The notes beneath the pieces were generated by a model. The model was given only the letters and a program-made list of their open reading frames with translations. It searched no databases and was not told the DNA's origin. Positions 38,477 to 50,317 of a DNA stretch of 64,000 bases are shown one piece after another. The translations under genes were made by a program, and so were the position numbers. The stretch's first letter is position 1. Each line of letters starts with the position of its first letter. The stretch lies in NCBI RefSeq assembly GCF_032884065.1, contig NC_088863.1:47017797-47081796 (forward strand), given 5' to 3'. This DNA is from Artemia franciscana (lineage: Eukaryota > Arthropoda > Branchiopoda > Anostraca > Artemiidae).

Positions 38477-38715
38477 GTCAATGACCCAAATATAGGCAAT
38501 CTTTATATCCTTAGGAGTCTTATCTCCGGAGTATAGAGAAGGTTCAAGACCAGATCTGGTTGCTAGGTAAAACGGTTATGCAAATTTTGTGCTAATTCGG
38601 TTATGTTGATGAGGTTTAGGGTATGATCTTTTAGAGCCTCAGGCGTGACTTCCTTGTGTTACTTCAATAGTGCCAACGGCCATACTACTCAATATCACTA
38701 TATTAATTCACTTCG
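38477..38715. repeat. Right arm of the inverted-repeat pair
   Basis: Begins GTCAATGACCCAAATATAGG and continues through GGTTGCTAGGTAAAACGG and TGTGCTAATTCGGTTATG to GGCCATACTACT, the complement of 36530-36790. The two arms enclose about 1.7 kb. Confidence 0.8.
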
Positions 38716-38719
38716 TTTT

Positions 38720-39285
38720 CCCACTGTTTTTGTAAATTTGTCCCCCTTTTTTGAGACCTTTCCTTCTTTGACATATGGAAAGTAGGATGTAATCTGGAGC
38801 TTGTTTGAAGCCTGAAAACTTCAAAAAATTTTTACAAAATAGAACAACTATATAAAGATGAATAATAAATTATTTTTTAAAACGTAGTTATCTTAACGTT
38901 TCAAGGGGACGAGGGCCCAAAAGCCACAGCTCTATATACGTGCCAGAGGAAAAATAAACTGATATCTGAATCACCTTTACTAAGGAAAAATGAGATGTAA
39001 GCCTTGAGAGCCGGGAGCATGAGGAAAACAGAAAGACATTAATCTTATCTTGGCTTTTGATCTGAAAGTTTGTCAGATTCACGCTTGACTTTATGACATA
39101 ATCGTAAACATACCCAGATTTCAGGAGGAAGGGGGCAAAGCCCCCCCCCCCCCGCCTGCGTACATGCTAGAAGGAAGTATAATGTTATCTTTAGCAGAAT
39201 TTTATCATTGGGATAAGGGAGCATGGAAAAATTGAAAGGAGTTAATCTTAGATAGTTTTTGATTTGAAAACACACCGTTTTCATA
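38720..39285. other. Intronic stretch
   Basis: No feature recognised apart from a poly-C run near 39140. Confidence 0.4.
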
Positions 39286-39290
39286 CTTAC

Positions 39291-39502
39291 CTGCAGAAAA
39301 GTTCAGCCAAAAGCACCAGCCAAGATAAAAATTTAGCGTTGATCCCTCAATATGAATAACCAAGTCAAATTTTGGGAGTAAAACATAATACACAAGATTT
39401 GCAACGACCATTTGAACACCGGTAAACACCATTCCATAAGCACCGTAACGAGGGACAACAATTAGCAGTATATTCATAAGACACCAGGACGCGAATCCAG
39501 AC
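39291..39502 (-). CDS. DUOXA: DUOXA-like exon: membrane segments 3 and 4
   Basis: Internal exon of 212 bp. The acceptor TTTTGTATTTTAG ends at 39503 and the donor GTAAGT begins at 39290. It encodes SGFASWCLMNILLIVVP, RYGAYGMVFTGVQMVVANLVYY, then a short loop with a histidine, and GSTLNFYLGWCFWLNFSAG. These are two hydrophobic membrane segments around the RYGAY turn typical of arthropod DUOXA, followed by the loop that leads into segment 5. It joins in phase to the exons at 49550-49766 and 32129-32333. Confidence 0.94.
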
Positions 39503-40022
39503 CTAAAATACAAAAATTATGAAAAAAAGAAGACACTATTCGATGGACTATAGAAAAATTATTCTGTAAAAATAAAATCGATTGTCAAAAAAAAATACGC
39601 AGAAAAAAAAATCCCTAAATGCTTGTCGTAGGAACCTGTGGGCTGAACTATTTCATTTGGTGGTGTAAATCTCGATTTTTAATTTTATTTATTTTTGTTC
39701 CCGTTTAAAAGAACAAAGAAAGTCAAAATATTATTATCTTTAACAATTTAGCGGAAAATTAGGCAAATTTTTGCCAAATAAATTTGCTGCGTTTTCAAAA
39801 AGGATATTCAAGACCCTGGATACAGTCAGACATAAAGTGCATTAATTTTGCACCAAAAAAAGGTGAAAGCGTGCTTTTGATGGCAGAATAGTTACAATTG
39901 GCCGTAAAAGAAACAGGGAGATTTTAAGTAGGCTTTGAAGTCTTGTATTCATATTACATTTAAAATTATTATTAGGCTGCGGTTAGTTAACCAATATATC
40001 ATTAAAAAAAGATCAACAAGTA

Positions 40023-41078
40023 CAAATTACAAACTTTGACCAGTGCTTACATATGGTTATTGGGAAGTGTAAAGACGTTTTCAGAGGGATTTTTTGGTTG
40101 GGGGAGGGGCTGAGAAGAGGGGGATATGTTGGGGGAACTTTCTTTGGGAAATGGAAAATTTGTCATGGGGAAAGAAAATTTCCATGAAGGGAGTGCAGGA
40201 TTTTCTAGCATTATTTAAAAATAAAACAATGAAAAAAAAATATGAAAAAGTTTTTTCAGCTGGAAGTAAGGAGCAGCATTAAAACTTAAAACGAACAGAA
40301 ATTATTACGCATATGAGGGGCTCACCTCCTCCTAATACCTCGCTCTTTACGCTAAAGTATTTTTAGTAATTTCAACTATTTATTCTACGGCTTTTGTGAT
40401 TCAGGGGTCATTCTCAATGAATTGGGAAAAAATTTAAGCTTTAGTGTAAAGAGCGAGGTACTTACGAGGGGGTGAACCCCCTCATATATGTAATAAAAAC
40501 ATGAGAATACAAAAGTTCGTTACGTAAGCTAATGTATAAGTTACGTATGTCTTTTATCAATAAAAACATTCGTAAAAAATTGAAAGTTCTAGTTGCCTTT
40601 TTAAGTAACCAAAAAATCGAAGGGCAACTAGGCTTCCTCCCCCGCTTTTTTTCTCAAATTCATTCGATCAAAACTATGAGAAAGCCATTTAGCCAAAAAA
40701 AGTAAATATGCAAATTTCGTTTTAATTATTCCTCAGCGGAGAGCCAAAATCAAAACATGCATTGATTCAAAAACGGTCAGAAATTAAATAAAAAAAAAGG
40801 TATTTTTAACTGAAAGTAAGGAGCGACATCAAAACTTAAAACGAACAGAAATTACTTCGCATATGAAAGGGGCTGCAACCTCACCAACGCCCCGCTCTTT
40901 ACACTAAAGTTTTTTACTGTTTTAAAAAGAAGAGTTGAGAGAAAGAGTCAAACTTTAGCGTAAAGAGCGGGGAGTTGATTAGGAAGCAGCCCCTTTCACA
41001 TACGAAGTAATTTCTGTTCGTTTTAAGTTTTAATGTCGCACCTTACTTTCAGTTAAAAAAAACTTGTTTTTTTTATTT
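40023..41078 (-). mobile_element. Family A non-coding element, minus orientation
   Basis: Reverse-complement counterpart of about 50325-51260, containing both palindromic modules (40262-40490 and 40810-41055), the middle block with GTAAGCTAATGTATAAGTTACG and the TTTTTGGTTGGGGGAGGGG block. The terminal-hairpin end is missing. It lies in the 10-kb intron. Confidence 0.88.
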
Positions 41079-41889
41079 AATATTTGACAGGGAAGACCAT
41101 CCATTGCTAGGGAACACATGCTTCACCACTTAAAGCTTGAAGATTACCTGATATATTGTTATTATGGTCGCAACAGCAGCTGCTACTAAGCAAAGAGTAA
41201 ATCGAAAATCAAAAACACTTCTAAATCAATTTCTAATATTACAGAAACGTCTTCTATGCAACTTTAAGCCTTAGAAATGGGGAATGAGCTAGATAAAACC
41301 TTTTCAGGCGACAATTCAGACTCTAAATTAATCTATTAATTTAACTTATTCCATTTAATTCCCAAGATACGTTGTAAATCCAAACATCTAGAGTTTTCTT
41401 TAATTGAATTCCAAATGTATTTAAAATCAGAGCAGATAATATTGATCGATTTATAAGGCGCGTAAAGAAAAAAAAAACAAAAATTGGAAAAATAAAGATC
41501 GACTGCCTTTTACTTGTGGTCTAGGCTACAAACCAAGGACATCCACTCATCTTTTCCCACGGGACTGAAATGAACAATTTTGTACCAAAAGAAAATTTAA
41601 AAGATTGATGGTATTGTGATTGAATGATTTCTTGATGTTAGCGCCATTCATTTCCTGATATTAAAAAAAACTAGCTCGTCTGGGATATCTTCAGTCTCCC
41701 AGGAAGGCTCAGGGGGCAAGAACTCCCTTTCCCCCCTTTGAGGACTCTGCCTATCCAGTACTTAATGGCCAAGTGGGTAGGGATGTTTTGAAGCCTAATA
41801 TTGACATAGCATAATTTTTCGAACATTATTCCATTTTTTACCCCATGTGAGGAAACAGCCGGCAATCTTTAAGGCTTGAACCTTTATAG

Positions 41890-43178
41890 ACATTAAATGA
41901 GAAAAACAAGTTTTTTGAACTAAGAGAAAGGAGCAATATTAAAACTTAAAACGAAAAGAAATTGTTGCGTATATGAGGGGGTTGCTCCCTCCTCAATACC
42001 TCGCTTTTCACACTGAAGTTTTTTAATAACTTAAAAATAAATAACTAAATAATCATAAATAATAAATAACTAATAATAATAAATACAATAATTAATAAAT
42101 ATATATAACTAATAAATAAATAACTTAAAAATAAAAAGCTTCTGAATGTTTCAATGAAACGAGCTTTGTGTTTCAGGAGTCGTTCTTAAAGAATTGGAAG
42201 AAAATTTAAATTTTAGCGTAAAGAGTGAGGTGTTGAGGAGGGGGAAAACCCCCCTCATATACCCATAATTTCTGTTCGTTTTGAGCTTTAATGTTGCTCC
42301 TTACTTTCGGTTGAAAAAACTCGTTTTTTATTTAATTTCTGGTTCCACCTCCAGGGAAAAATCAAGCCTCCCCACGAATATATTCTCTATACAATTCAAT
42401 GCTGGTGAAAATTTATCCCGAACAATTTCTCTTGCAAGACATAAGAAGAATTTTGTATAGGAATTCTGGTAAATTTCCCTTGAAAAGTTCACTCCCTTGA
42501 AACTTCCCTTCTCTTGGAAAATCCTCCTAGCAGAAAATTCGTCCCCACATCTCACCTGGGCAAATTTTATAACTTAAAGACCTTTCACCAGGCCGTGTTA
42601 TCTCCAAAGGCATAGTTCTTCGTCCTTTCAACGATGCTGAACAAAATAGCTTTTTCAAAAACTTTTACTGTACGGTTTTGGGAAAAAGGGTGTGGGAGGG
42701 GGTCTAGTTGCACTCTAATCTTTTTGGTCACTTAAAATGACAGTTTAACTTTTAATTTCAGTTCTAAAGACCCCTCTTCCAATATTATAGGAAAACTGGG
42801 CCAATAAGATAACCCGTGAAAAAAAACACGCATCCGTAATCTTTCTTCTGGCAAACAATACAAATTTCTTAAAACCTCTATAGTAGGGTTCTCTGATACC
42901 CTGAATCTGATTGTGTGATTTTCATTAAGATTCTTTAGCTTTTAGGGGGGTGTTTCCCTGTTTCTTTCAAAATCAGGCGAATTCTCTCGATGGGTAAGAA
43001 TAATCTCTCTTGATGGGTAAGACTAAACTTTATGAATCTTAAATATTTGGAACCAGCATTATAAGCCAATTCTTTTGATATATTCATTGGTATCAAAATT
43101 CCGTTTTTCAGAGTTTCGGTTACTATTGAGCCGGATCACTCCTTACTTACTGTTTTTTACCACGAATTGTTTGATTAA
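41890..43178 (+). mobile_element. Family A non-coding element, plus orientation
   Basis: Starts with a palindromic module (41925-42310; CTTAAAACGAAAAGAAATTG against TTCTGTTCGTTTTGAGC). A C-rich block and the GGGTGTGGGAGGGGGTCTAG and AAGACTAAACTTTATGAATC blocks follow. It ends in the decayed terminal hairpin near 43152-43178. The arms carry an ATAA-rich insert. Confidence 0.85.
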
Positions 43179-43424
43179 CAATTGATTAATATGCTAGCCC
43201 TAAACTATAGAAGCTATAAAATGACGAAGAACACAAAGTTCTCCCTGTTCGTCAAAGTTAAGTGTTCTTTAGAAGGGGAAAAATGGAGGTATATACCTCA
43301 GTAGACTGAAGCGCAGCTTGGAAAGCATTGTCTGAGATACACATAGGAGGTCACATTACAAAAAATCCATAGAAACTAGAGATTTGTTCGGGGTATTCTG
43401 GTCAGAGATGGATTTTGTGGAAGG

Positions 43425-44163
43425 AGAGATTTTATTTTTAGCTTTTATCAACCCCCCACCCTCAACGCGAAAAAGTCCCCCTGAAAACGTCTGTACACTT
43501 TCCAATAACCATTAATATATGTAAACAATGGTCGAAGTTTGCAACTTGCAAGCCCTCCCCCGGGGACTGGGGGGGATTAAGTCGTCCCGAAAGACATAAT
43601 TATTAGGTTTTGCTACTATGCGGAACAAATGGCTATCTCAAAATTTTAATCCTGTGACTTCGGGAAAAAAATGAGCGTGGGAGGGGGCTAAGTGCCCTCC
43701 AATTTTTTGGTACTTTAAAAGAGCACTAGAACTTTTAATATCCGTTAGAATGAGTCATCTTGTGACATTTCAGGACCACTGGGTCGATACAATCACCCCT
43801 GAAAAAAAAAGCAACCGAATAAACACGCATCTGTGATCAGTGTTCTGGCAAAAATACAAAATTCCACATTTTTGTAGATATGAACTTGAGACTTCTACCG
43901 TAGGATTCTCTGATACACTGAATCTGATGATGTGATTTTCGTTAAGATTCTTTGACTTTTAGGAGTGTTTCCATTATTTTCCAAAATAAGGCAAATTTTC
44001 TCAGGCTTGTAACGTTTGATGGGTAAGACTAATATTTAAGATCAACATGAAAATGCAATTCTTGTGATGTAACTATTGATATCAAAATTCCATTTATCAG
44101 AGTTTCGGTTACTATTGAGCCGGGTTGCTCCTTACTACAGTTGTTTACCACGAATCGTTTGAT
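43425..44163 (+). mobile_element. Family A element, 5'-truncated copy
   Basis: Covers the second half of the family from CCTCAACGCGAAAAAGTCCC through GGGACTGGGGGGGATTAAGT to GAGCCGGGTTGCTCCTTACT and the terminal hairpin. The palindromic modules are absent. Confidence 0.85.
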
Positions 44164-44358
44164 ACGCATATATGATGCGTAGAACAAGATGGACAAAAAT
44201 GAAGTACAGAGACAATTTACAGTATAGTGCGAAATGTGACAATTTTGCTCAAGCCCAGGATTTCATGTTCTTGATCATATTTATATTACTACTGGCTCAT
44301 TGCTAAGTATAAGGTGACAATCAATACGGACGTGTGCATTTCAGAAATTAGTGAAAGA

Positions 44359-44360
<2 letters not shown>

Positions 44361-44429
<69 letters not shown>
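44361..44429. repeat. (AT)n microsatellite
   Basis: About 34 AT units. Confidence 0.97.
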
Positions 44430-44431
<2 letters not shown>

Positions 44432-44572
44432 AAGACTAATAAATAAATTGTGATGAAACGAGGCAATTCATTGAAATGAAAGAGAATGATTTAAAAACAC
44501 GTTTTTAATGCCAATCTTGCTTGCTTGGCTGCTGATGTCATATGTCTATTTGTGACAGGTTCTGTGTTAATA

Positions 44573-44671
44573 TCTATTGATTTTTTATAACATTTTGTAA
44601 GGTCACTAAATGCTCTTTACACAAATTTAATTAAAAATGACCTTACAAAATGTTATAAAAAAACAATGGAT
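44573..44671. repeat. Short inverted repeat
   Basis: TTTTTTATAACATTTTGTAA plus GGTCA at the left is mirrored by TGACC plus TTACAAAATGTTATAAAAAA at the right. The arms are about 31 bp and separated by about 30 bp. Confidence 0.9.
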
Positions 44672-45437
44672 ATTGGTTACCTATACCCTCATGATAAATT
44701 CCTCCATGGAAAGATCCTCCCACGTAACCCCCTCCACCGACCCCTTCCTACCCCAACGCGAAAAAGTCCCCCTGAGAACGTCAATAAACGTCATAATAAC
44801 CGTTACTATACGTAAACAATGGTCAATGTTTGTAACTTGCAGCCCCTCCCCTAGAGACCTAGGGGGATTAAATTGTCTCCAAAGATATAGTTATTAGGTT
44901 TTCGACTAAGCTGAACAGAATGGCTATCTCAAAATTTTGATCCGGTTACTTGAAAAGGGCACTAGAGCTTTTAATTTCCGTTAGAATGAGCCCTCTCGCA
45001 ACATTCTAGGACCACTGGGTCGATATGATCACCACTAGGAAAAAAACAAAAAAAAACAACAACAAAAAACAAATGAACACGCATCCGCGATCTGCCTTCT
45101 GGCCAAAAATACAAAATTCTACATTTTTGTAGATAAGAGCTTGAAACTTCTACAGTAGGATTCTCTGATACGCTGAATCTGATAGTGTGATTTTGGTTAA
45201 GATTCTATGACTTTTAAGGGGTGTTTCTCCCTATTTTCTAAAATAAGACAAATTTTCTCTGGCTCGTAGCTTTTGATGGGTAAAACTAAACTTGATGAAT
45301 TTTATATATTTAAAATCAGCATTAAAATACAAATCTTTTGATGTAACTATTGGTACCAGAATTCTATTTTTTAGAGTTTCGGTTACTATGGAGCCGGGTC
45401 GCTCCTTGCTGCAGTTCGTTACCACGAATTGTTTGAT
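44672..45437 (+). mobile_element. Family A element, 5'-truncated copy
   Basis: Runs from the CTCATGATAAATTCCTCCAT block through CCCCAACGCGAAAAAGTCCC to TCGCTCCTTGCTGCAGTTCG and the terminal hairpin. It is nearly parallel to 43425-44163. Confidence 0.85.
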
Positions 45438-45639
45438 ATGCTAGTCAGATCTAATGAAGGGCCAATTAATTTAATTTTCGTTTCATTATACCGCATAGTT
45501 ACAGGTCTTAACATATTTAAACTTTTTTTTCTTTAGTTGCTTTACTAAGTGGGTAGCATTAGAAGCCGATCTCTTGAAATAAACCTCTATGTAGGCTACT
45601 TTATCCAGTATAACACTGACTTTTCCTTGATGAGACTTA

Positions 45640-45773
45640 TTTATCTAACATCAACATTAAAATGCGATTCTTTTGATTTAACTACTGATATCCAAATTCC
45701 GTTTTTTAGAGTTTCGGTTGCTATTGAGCCGGATCGCTCCTTAATACAGTTCTTTACCACGAACTGTTTGATA
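45640..45773 (+). mobile_element. Family A element, terminal fragment
   Basis: Only the last ~130 bp: AAAATGCGATTCTTTTGATT, GAGTTTCGGTTGCTATTGAG and the hairpin GTTCTTTACCACGAACTG. Confidence 0.85.
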
Positions 45774-46284
45774 TCTTCTAAAGCATTACTTAACAAGCAG
45801 GTGCAATTCAAATGTAACCAATTAATAGCAATCGATTTTCTCCCCTGCATGTTAACTATTGCAGACATAGGGAAAGATGCAATCCATTTAATCATTCTAG
45901 TAAGCGGGACAGGGGAATCTCCTTGCGTCGAAGAGGTTATAACATGGAGAGTATTACCTGAATAATAATATTAGTAAGTATTTCATAGTTCAGCTGTTTA
46001 GGACTCCATTTCATTGAAAGGAAATCCATTTGGAACTCTAATGCGGAAAAAATCTTTATATTATAAAGTTTCCCTGAAAAAAACCTCTTGAACGAAAATG
46101 AAATATCTTAAAGTATTATGTAACAACCCAAATGTGTATTGTCTTTACGTAGCACCCCACATGTACACCCTCCTCAGTTACAAGTGGGGATCCCCCACGG
46201 ACCCTGAATAAACAAGTCAAGCAATATTGCATCATCCTTAGCATAAGTAAACATTCATCATTTATGTGATAACCAAAGAAATCT

Positions 46285-46455
46285 TGAAAAACACTTTAGG
46301 AAAAGAAACGTACAGAAATTTCTTGAAAAGTCTTGAAGAAAAATGTTCAAAAAAGTCTTGAAATGTCTTGAAAAACGCCTTTGAGGAAAATGTCGTAAGA
46401 AACGTAAGAAAAATGTCTTTAAAAACGTCTTGAAATGTCTTGAAACGTCTTGCCG
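46285..46455. repeat. Short imperfect tandem repeat
   Basis: Phrases AAAAGTCTTGAAATGTCTTG and AAACGTCTTG recur at irregular 10-20-bp spacing. Confidence 0.75.
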
Positions 46456-46461
46456 ATAAAA

Positions 46462-46880
46462 TTAGTTGCTAGAGGCCCTGTTGGAATCGATTTCTGGGGC
46501 CCCGTTGGAATTGACTGCTAGGGCCCCCTGTTGGAATTGGCTGCTAGGGCCCCCGTTGGAATTGACTACCAAGGGCTCCCCGTCGGAATTGGATGCTAGG
46601 ACCCCGTTGGAATTGGTTGCTGTGAGGTACGGTTACATTATATGCAAGGGCCCCGGTAGAATTGGATGCTGGGCCCCCCACAGAATTGACTGCTAGGGCT
46701 CCCGTGGAACTGACTGCTAGGGCCCTCGTTGAAATTGACTGCTAAGGCCCCCCGTTTGAATTGGTTGCTACAACCCTTGTTGGAATTCACTGCTAGGCCA
46801 CCCATTGAAAATGGTTGCTAGGGCCCTTGGTTGAATTGGTTGCAAGGGGCCCTCCGGTGGAAAGGTTGCTAGGGACCCCG
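46462..46880. repeat. GC-rich minisatellite
   Basis: Roughly a dozen units of about 28-36 bp with consensus TTGGAATTGACTGCTAGGGC followed by CCCCG. Unit length varies. It stands out by GC content from the surrounding AT-rich DNA. Confidence 0.92.
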
Positions 46881-47190
46881 GTGTTTTGAAGCCTTAATAG
46901 CGGGTCATGAAGTTTTTTTTCTGGCCCTCACAGGTTTTAAGTAATTAGCAAATGCCTATTAAAACATCCCCAATTACATAACAGGCACCTACGTCTTTTA
47001 GAAAACAGTGTTGCAAGGGGTCCTCCGGTGGAAAGGTTGCTAGGGACCACGGTGTCTTGAAGATCCCTCAATAGCGGGTCATGAACTTTTTTTCTGGTCC
47101 TCACAGGTTTTAAGTAATCAGCACATGCCTATTAAAACATCCCCAATTACGTAACAGGCACCTACGTCTTTTAGAAAACAGTCCCTATTA
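46835..47190. repeat. ~175-bp tandem duplication
   Basis: The segment beginning TTGCAAGGGG(C/T)CCTCCGGTGG at about 46840 recurs at about 47012. It includes AATAGCGGGTCATGAA, CAGGTTTTAAGTAAT and CACCTACGTCTTTTAGAAAA, with few differences. It follows the minisatellite directly. Confidence 0.92.
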
Positions 47191-47430
47191 CGTAACATGC
47201 ACCTGCGTCTTGAAGAAAATTAATAACGCCTGGTTGCCGTTAAACTTCTTGGTCATCAAATCATTAAAGGAAGAAAAGAGTAGTGGCTATGGGTGTCTTT
47301 AAAGGTATTAAGCCCCCACTACTTACATAGCAGACTAAAATCAAGGTGAAGAAAATAATTTACTTGGTTATTTGAAATAAGGAGTTCTTTCCATTTTAAA
47401 TTTACTTGGTTCTGACTTAAAGTTTAAGGA

Positions 47431-47642
47431 CAAAGGCAGGACCACATTCAGGATTTTTTTTTGGGGGGGGGGGTGTTTTATACAATTATTATTTGGGATG
47501 GGGAGGGGGGTATACGAAAAAATATCAAAATCGCATAAAAATTTTGTGTATGTCCATTTTCGTTACGTTTTTTACGAGTCAGATAAACATGGGAGGCGGG
47601 GGGTTCAAACACCCTACCCCTCTGGATACGGCCCTGGATTAA
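47431..47642. mobile_element. Small MITE-like element, second copy
   Basis: Resembles 52034-52174: CAGGATTTTTTTTTGGGGGG near the left end, AAAATCGCATAAAAATTTTG inside, GGCGGGGGGTTCAAACACCC, and the right end TGGATACGGCCCTGG. The left inverted repeat is decayed. Confidence 0.7.
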
Positions 47643-47644
47643 GG

Positions 47645-49350
47645 ATTGGTATCGTGCACTATAGGTATTAGTGTCAGATCAAGTCCACGATACGTAATTA
47701 CTCGTACTTCGCAGTCCCAGCCTGTGCCTCTGCGCACTTCCATTATATGGCAAATCATGTAAAGTTGCCAATAATTCCATATTTCCAAATTATTTCATTT
47801 ACCCTTTATCCTAACCTGCTACGATTACTCGACCTCAAAAAACACAAATAAAAGAATCAAAGAAATGAAAATATAAAATGGATGCATAAAATATTCTACA
47901 CCATATATTCTACCTATGTTTTAGAATATAAGTAGAATATTCCTAAATCCCTTCTTTTCTTTGTTCTTTTATTTGTGACACTCCTTTTGGCTGCTGGCTG
48001 CTTAATCATGTCGGGGTAATTTTCCACTAGGATAGAGTTTTCCGTGGGCCAATTGCCAAAAGAAAATTGTCCGGATCAATTGTCTGCGGTGGAAATTGTA
48101 TGTAGGTTTTGAAAATTTGAAAATTGAATATAGGTTTTGAAATGTTGGTTTCAAAACTTTGATCGGATGCATTTGGAGAAAAGAGAGCGTTTGTACGGTC
48201 ACTTTTTTCATATGAAGTGTCTCTGGGAAAAATAAATAATAAACATTTTAATCTTATGGCTTTTCATCATAGGCAGCTAGAGCGTAAAATCTTATGCTAT
48301 AGCGTTGTCTCTGATATTTTCCTTCAACTGAAAGTTTATTAAAGGGTATGCTTACCTACCCTCTAGATGTAACAAAAAAAAAAGAAGCAAAATACACGTC
48401 TTACAATCTAATTTTTTAGATTTCAGCCCCTCCCTCCTCTCCCAAAAACCCAAAGGAAGTTCCAAAGACCATCCCCCCTCCCAACTGTTATTCAACTAAG
48501 TGTTGTTCTGCATAAAAGAATCCCAAAGGAAAAAGATTTGTTAAACGAAGCTGACAAATTATTTTCTTTAACATTCCACGTTATATGAGCTATATATCCC
48601 CAGAAATTTCTGATGTTTTAGACAAGAGTTTTTGATTGCTTTAAATCGATCATATATCATATATTTTCGTCCAAAAGTATTTTAGTCCAATTTTCTCAAC
48701 AGCATGGCTGGAAACGGCACCTTGCTATTGTGTGCTCTCTATTAATACTTCACAAGGGCACTAGAACTCATATTTTCCTTTATGGGCTCTCCTTAAATAC
48801 TAATTACTCAATGATTCGACACGATGGTCCTTGAAAAACAAACAAACATTCTTCTTCAGTATCTTTTAAATTTGATTGAATAAAAATCATGAAAATTGCA
48901 GCACTTTTCACAGTATTCTAAAGTTTTTGCTACAATTTGAAGTGTCATTCTTTACTTAACGTTCATATTGATTGACAGTTTGACCATACTTTACGATGCA
49001 TACATGTTTATTCTTTCCATAGTTAGGCTATATAGGACAAAGCCTCCCCATCGTTTCCCCCTCTTAGCGATACGGTCCTCTTGAGCCTTGAAATAAGAAA
49101 AGTAGCTCAAATACATTTTAATATAAAAGAAAAGTTAAATATTTCTTATTATCCCAGAACTATCTTTTTAAAAAAAAAAATAGATTCTGGATAAAAAATT
49201 GTTACGCGTAAAAAACATGACAGATATGGAACCATTATTTATCTTTACCAATCAAACCATAACCCTAGAAGTTGGATTATGCTTCTGGCTTTTTTTATTT
49301 TGGGAGGGTGATGTTCTTCCATACCTGTATCAAAATAAAATCATCAGTAG
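47645..49350. other. Intronic AT-rich stretch
   Basis: No gene or defined element seen. Confidence 0.4.
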
Positions 49351-49351
49351 A

Positions 49352-49542
<191 letters not shown>

Positions 49543-49549
49543 TACATAC

Positions 49550-49766
49550 CAAAGCATAATACATGTGAAATAGCCAGCTTGTCGGTAGTTTCTTCCCCAT
49601 GTGAAGCCTTCTTCATCAACACTTAAGTATTCGGCAGTGGTCAAAATGGGATACGGGAGGCCCTTCTTTAATGCCCTTTGATATTCTTCTGCTAGTTGGT
49701 CAGGCTTTATCCAATGAAAACGTTCGTTAAAGTTAATTTTTTCAGAGTTGGTTTCATTTTCGTAGC
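49550..49766 (-). CDS. DUOXA: DUOXA-like exon: extracellular loop to start of membrane segment 3
   Basis: Internal exon of 217 bp. The acceptor is TTTTTCAAG before 49766 and the donor GTATGT begins at 49549. It encodes [17 protein letters not shown], then [34 protein letters not shown], and [15 protein letters not shown]. This matches the most conserved DUOXA block: INYNE.F.W, AEEY..AL.KGLP.PIL, AE.., YR.AG.YT..MLW. NET is a second glycosylation sequon. The exon ends with TG, completed by the G of the next exon to a conserved tryptophan. The donor is followed almost at once by a long (AT)n array, which is unusual for a working splice site. Confidence 0.95.
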
Positions 49767-49769
49767 CTT

Positions 49770-50310
49770 GAAAAATAATTATATTTCACATAATGAAGAA
49801 ATTAAGCAACCAACATTATTTTATTTCACGCTCAATAGATAAATAGAAAAACAATGAAAAATAATCTTTAGATTACATGGCAATAACGGCATTATTTTGG
49901 ATAAGGAGTGGCAACAATGCGCACAAATACCTTTGAAAAGCGGAAGGACATCTTAAAAAGTCGAAGTTTTTGCTTGGTTGATGAAATTGTTGTATATTCT
50001 TTAGTTGCAAAAACTACTGGTGGGACCATTGTTTTATTCAAAAAATAGCTTACACACTGCGCAAGGGATTTAGAAATAAGAAAAAGAAGAAAGATGAATA
50101 CTAAAAGAAACAACATAAAGATAGTTGTTGGTCATTGCAGCGGGCACAAAAACGGAAAGTTATTGCAGGGGGAGGGATATTTGCCACCACCATCCCTAAA
50201 AAAAACTGCTGAACTGTGAAAAAAATGCATAAATTTAAAAAACGGAACATTTCAGGTACGTGGTCAAGGGTCCATATTCTCAACCTCAGGGCAGATAGGC
50301 GTGTTTTTCA
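49770..50310. other. Intronic stretch
   Basis: Nothing recognised between the DUOXA exon and the family A element. Confidence 0.4.
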
Positions 50311-50317
50311 GTAATTA

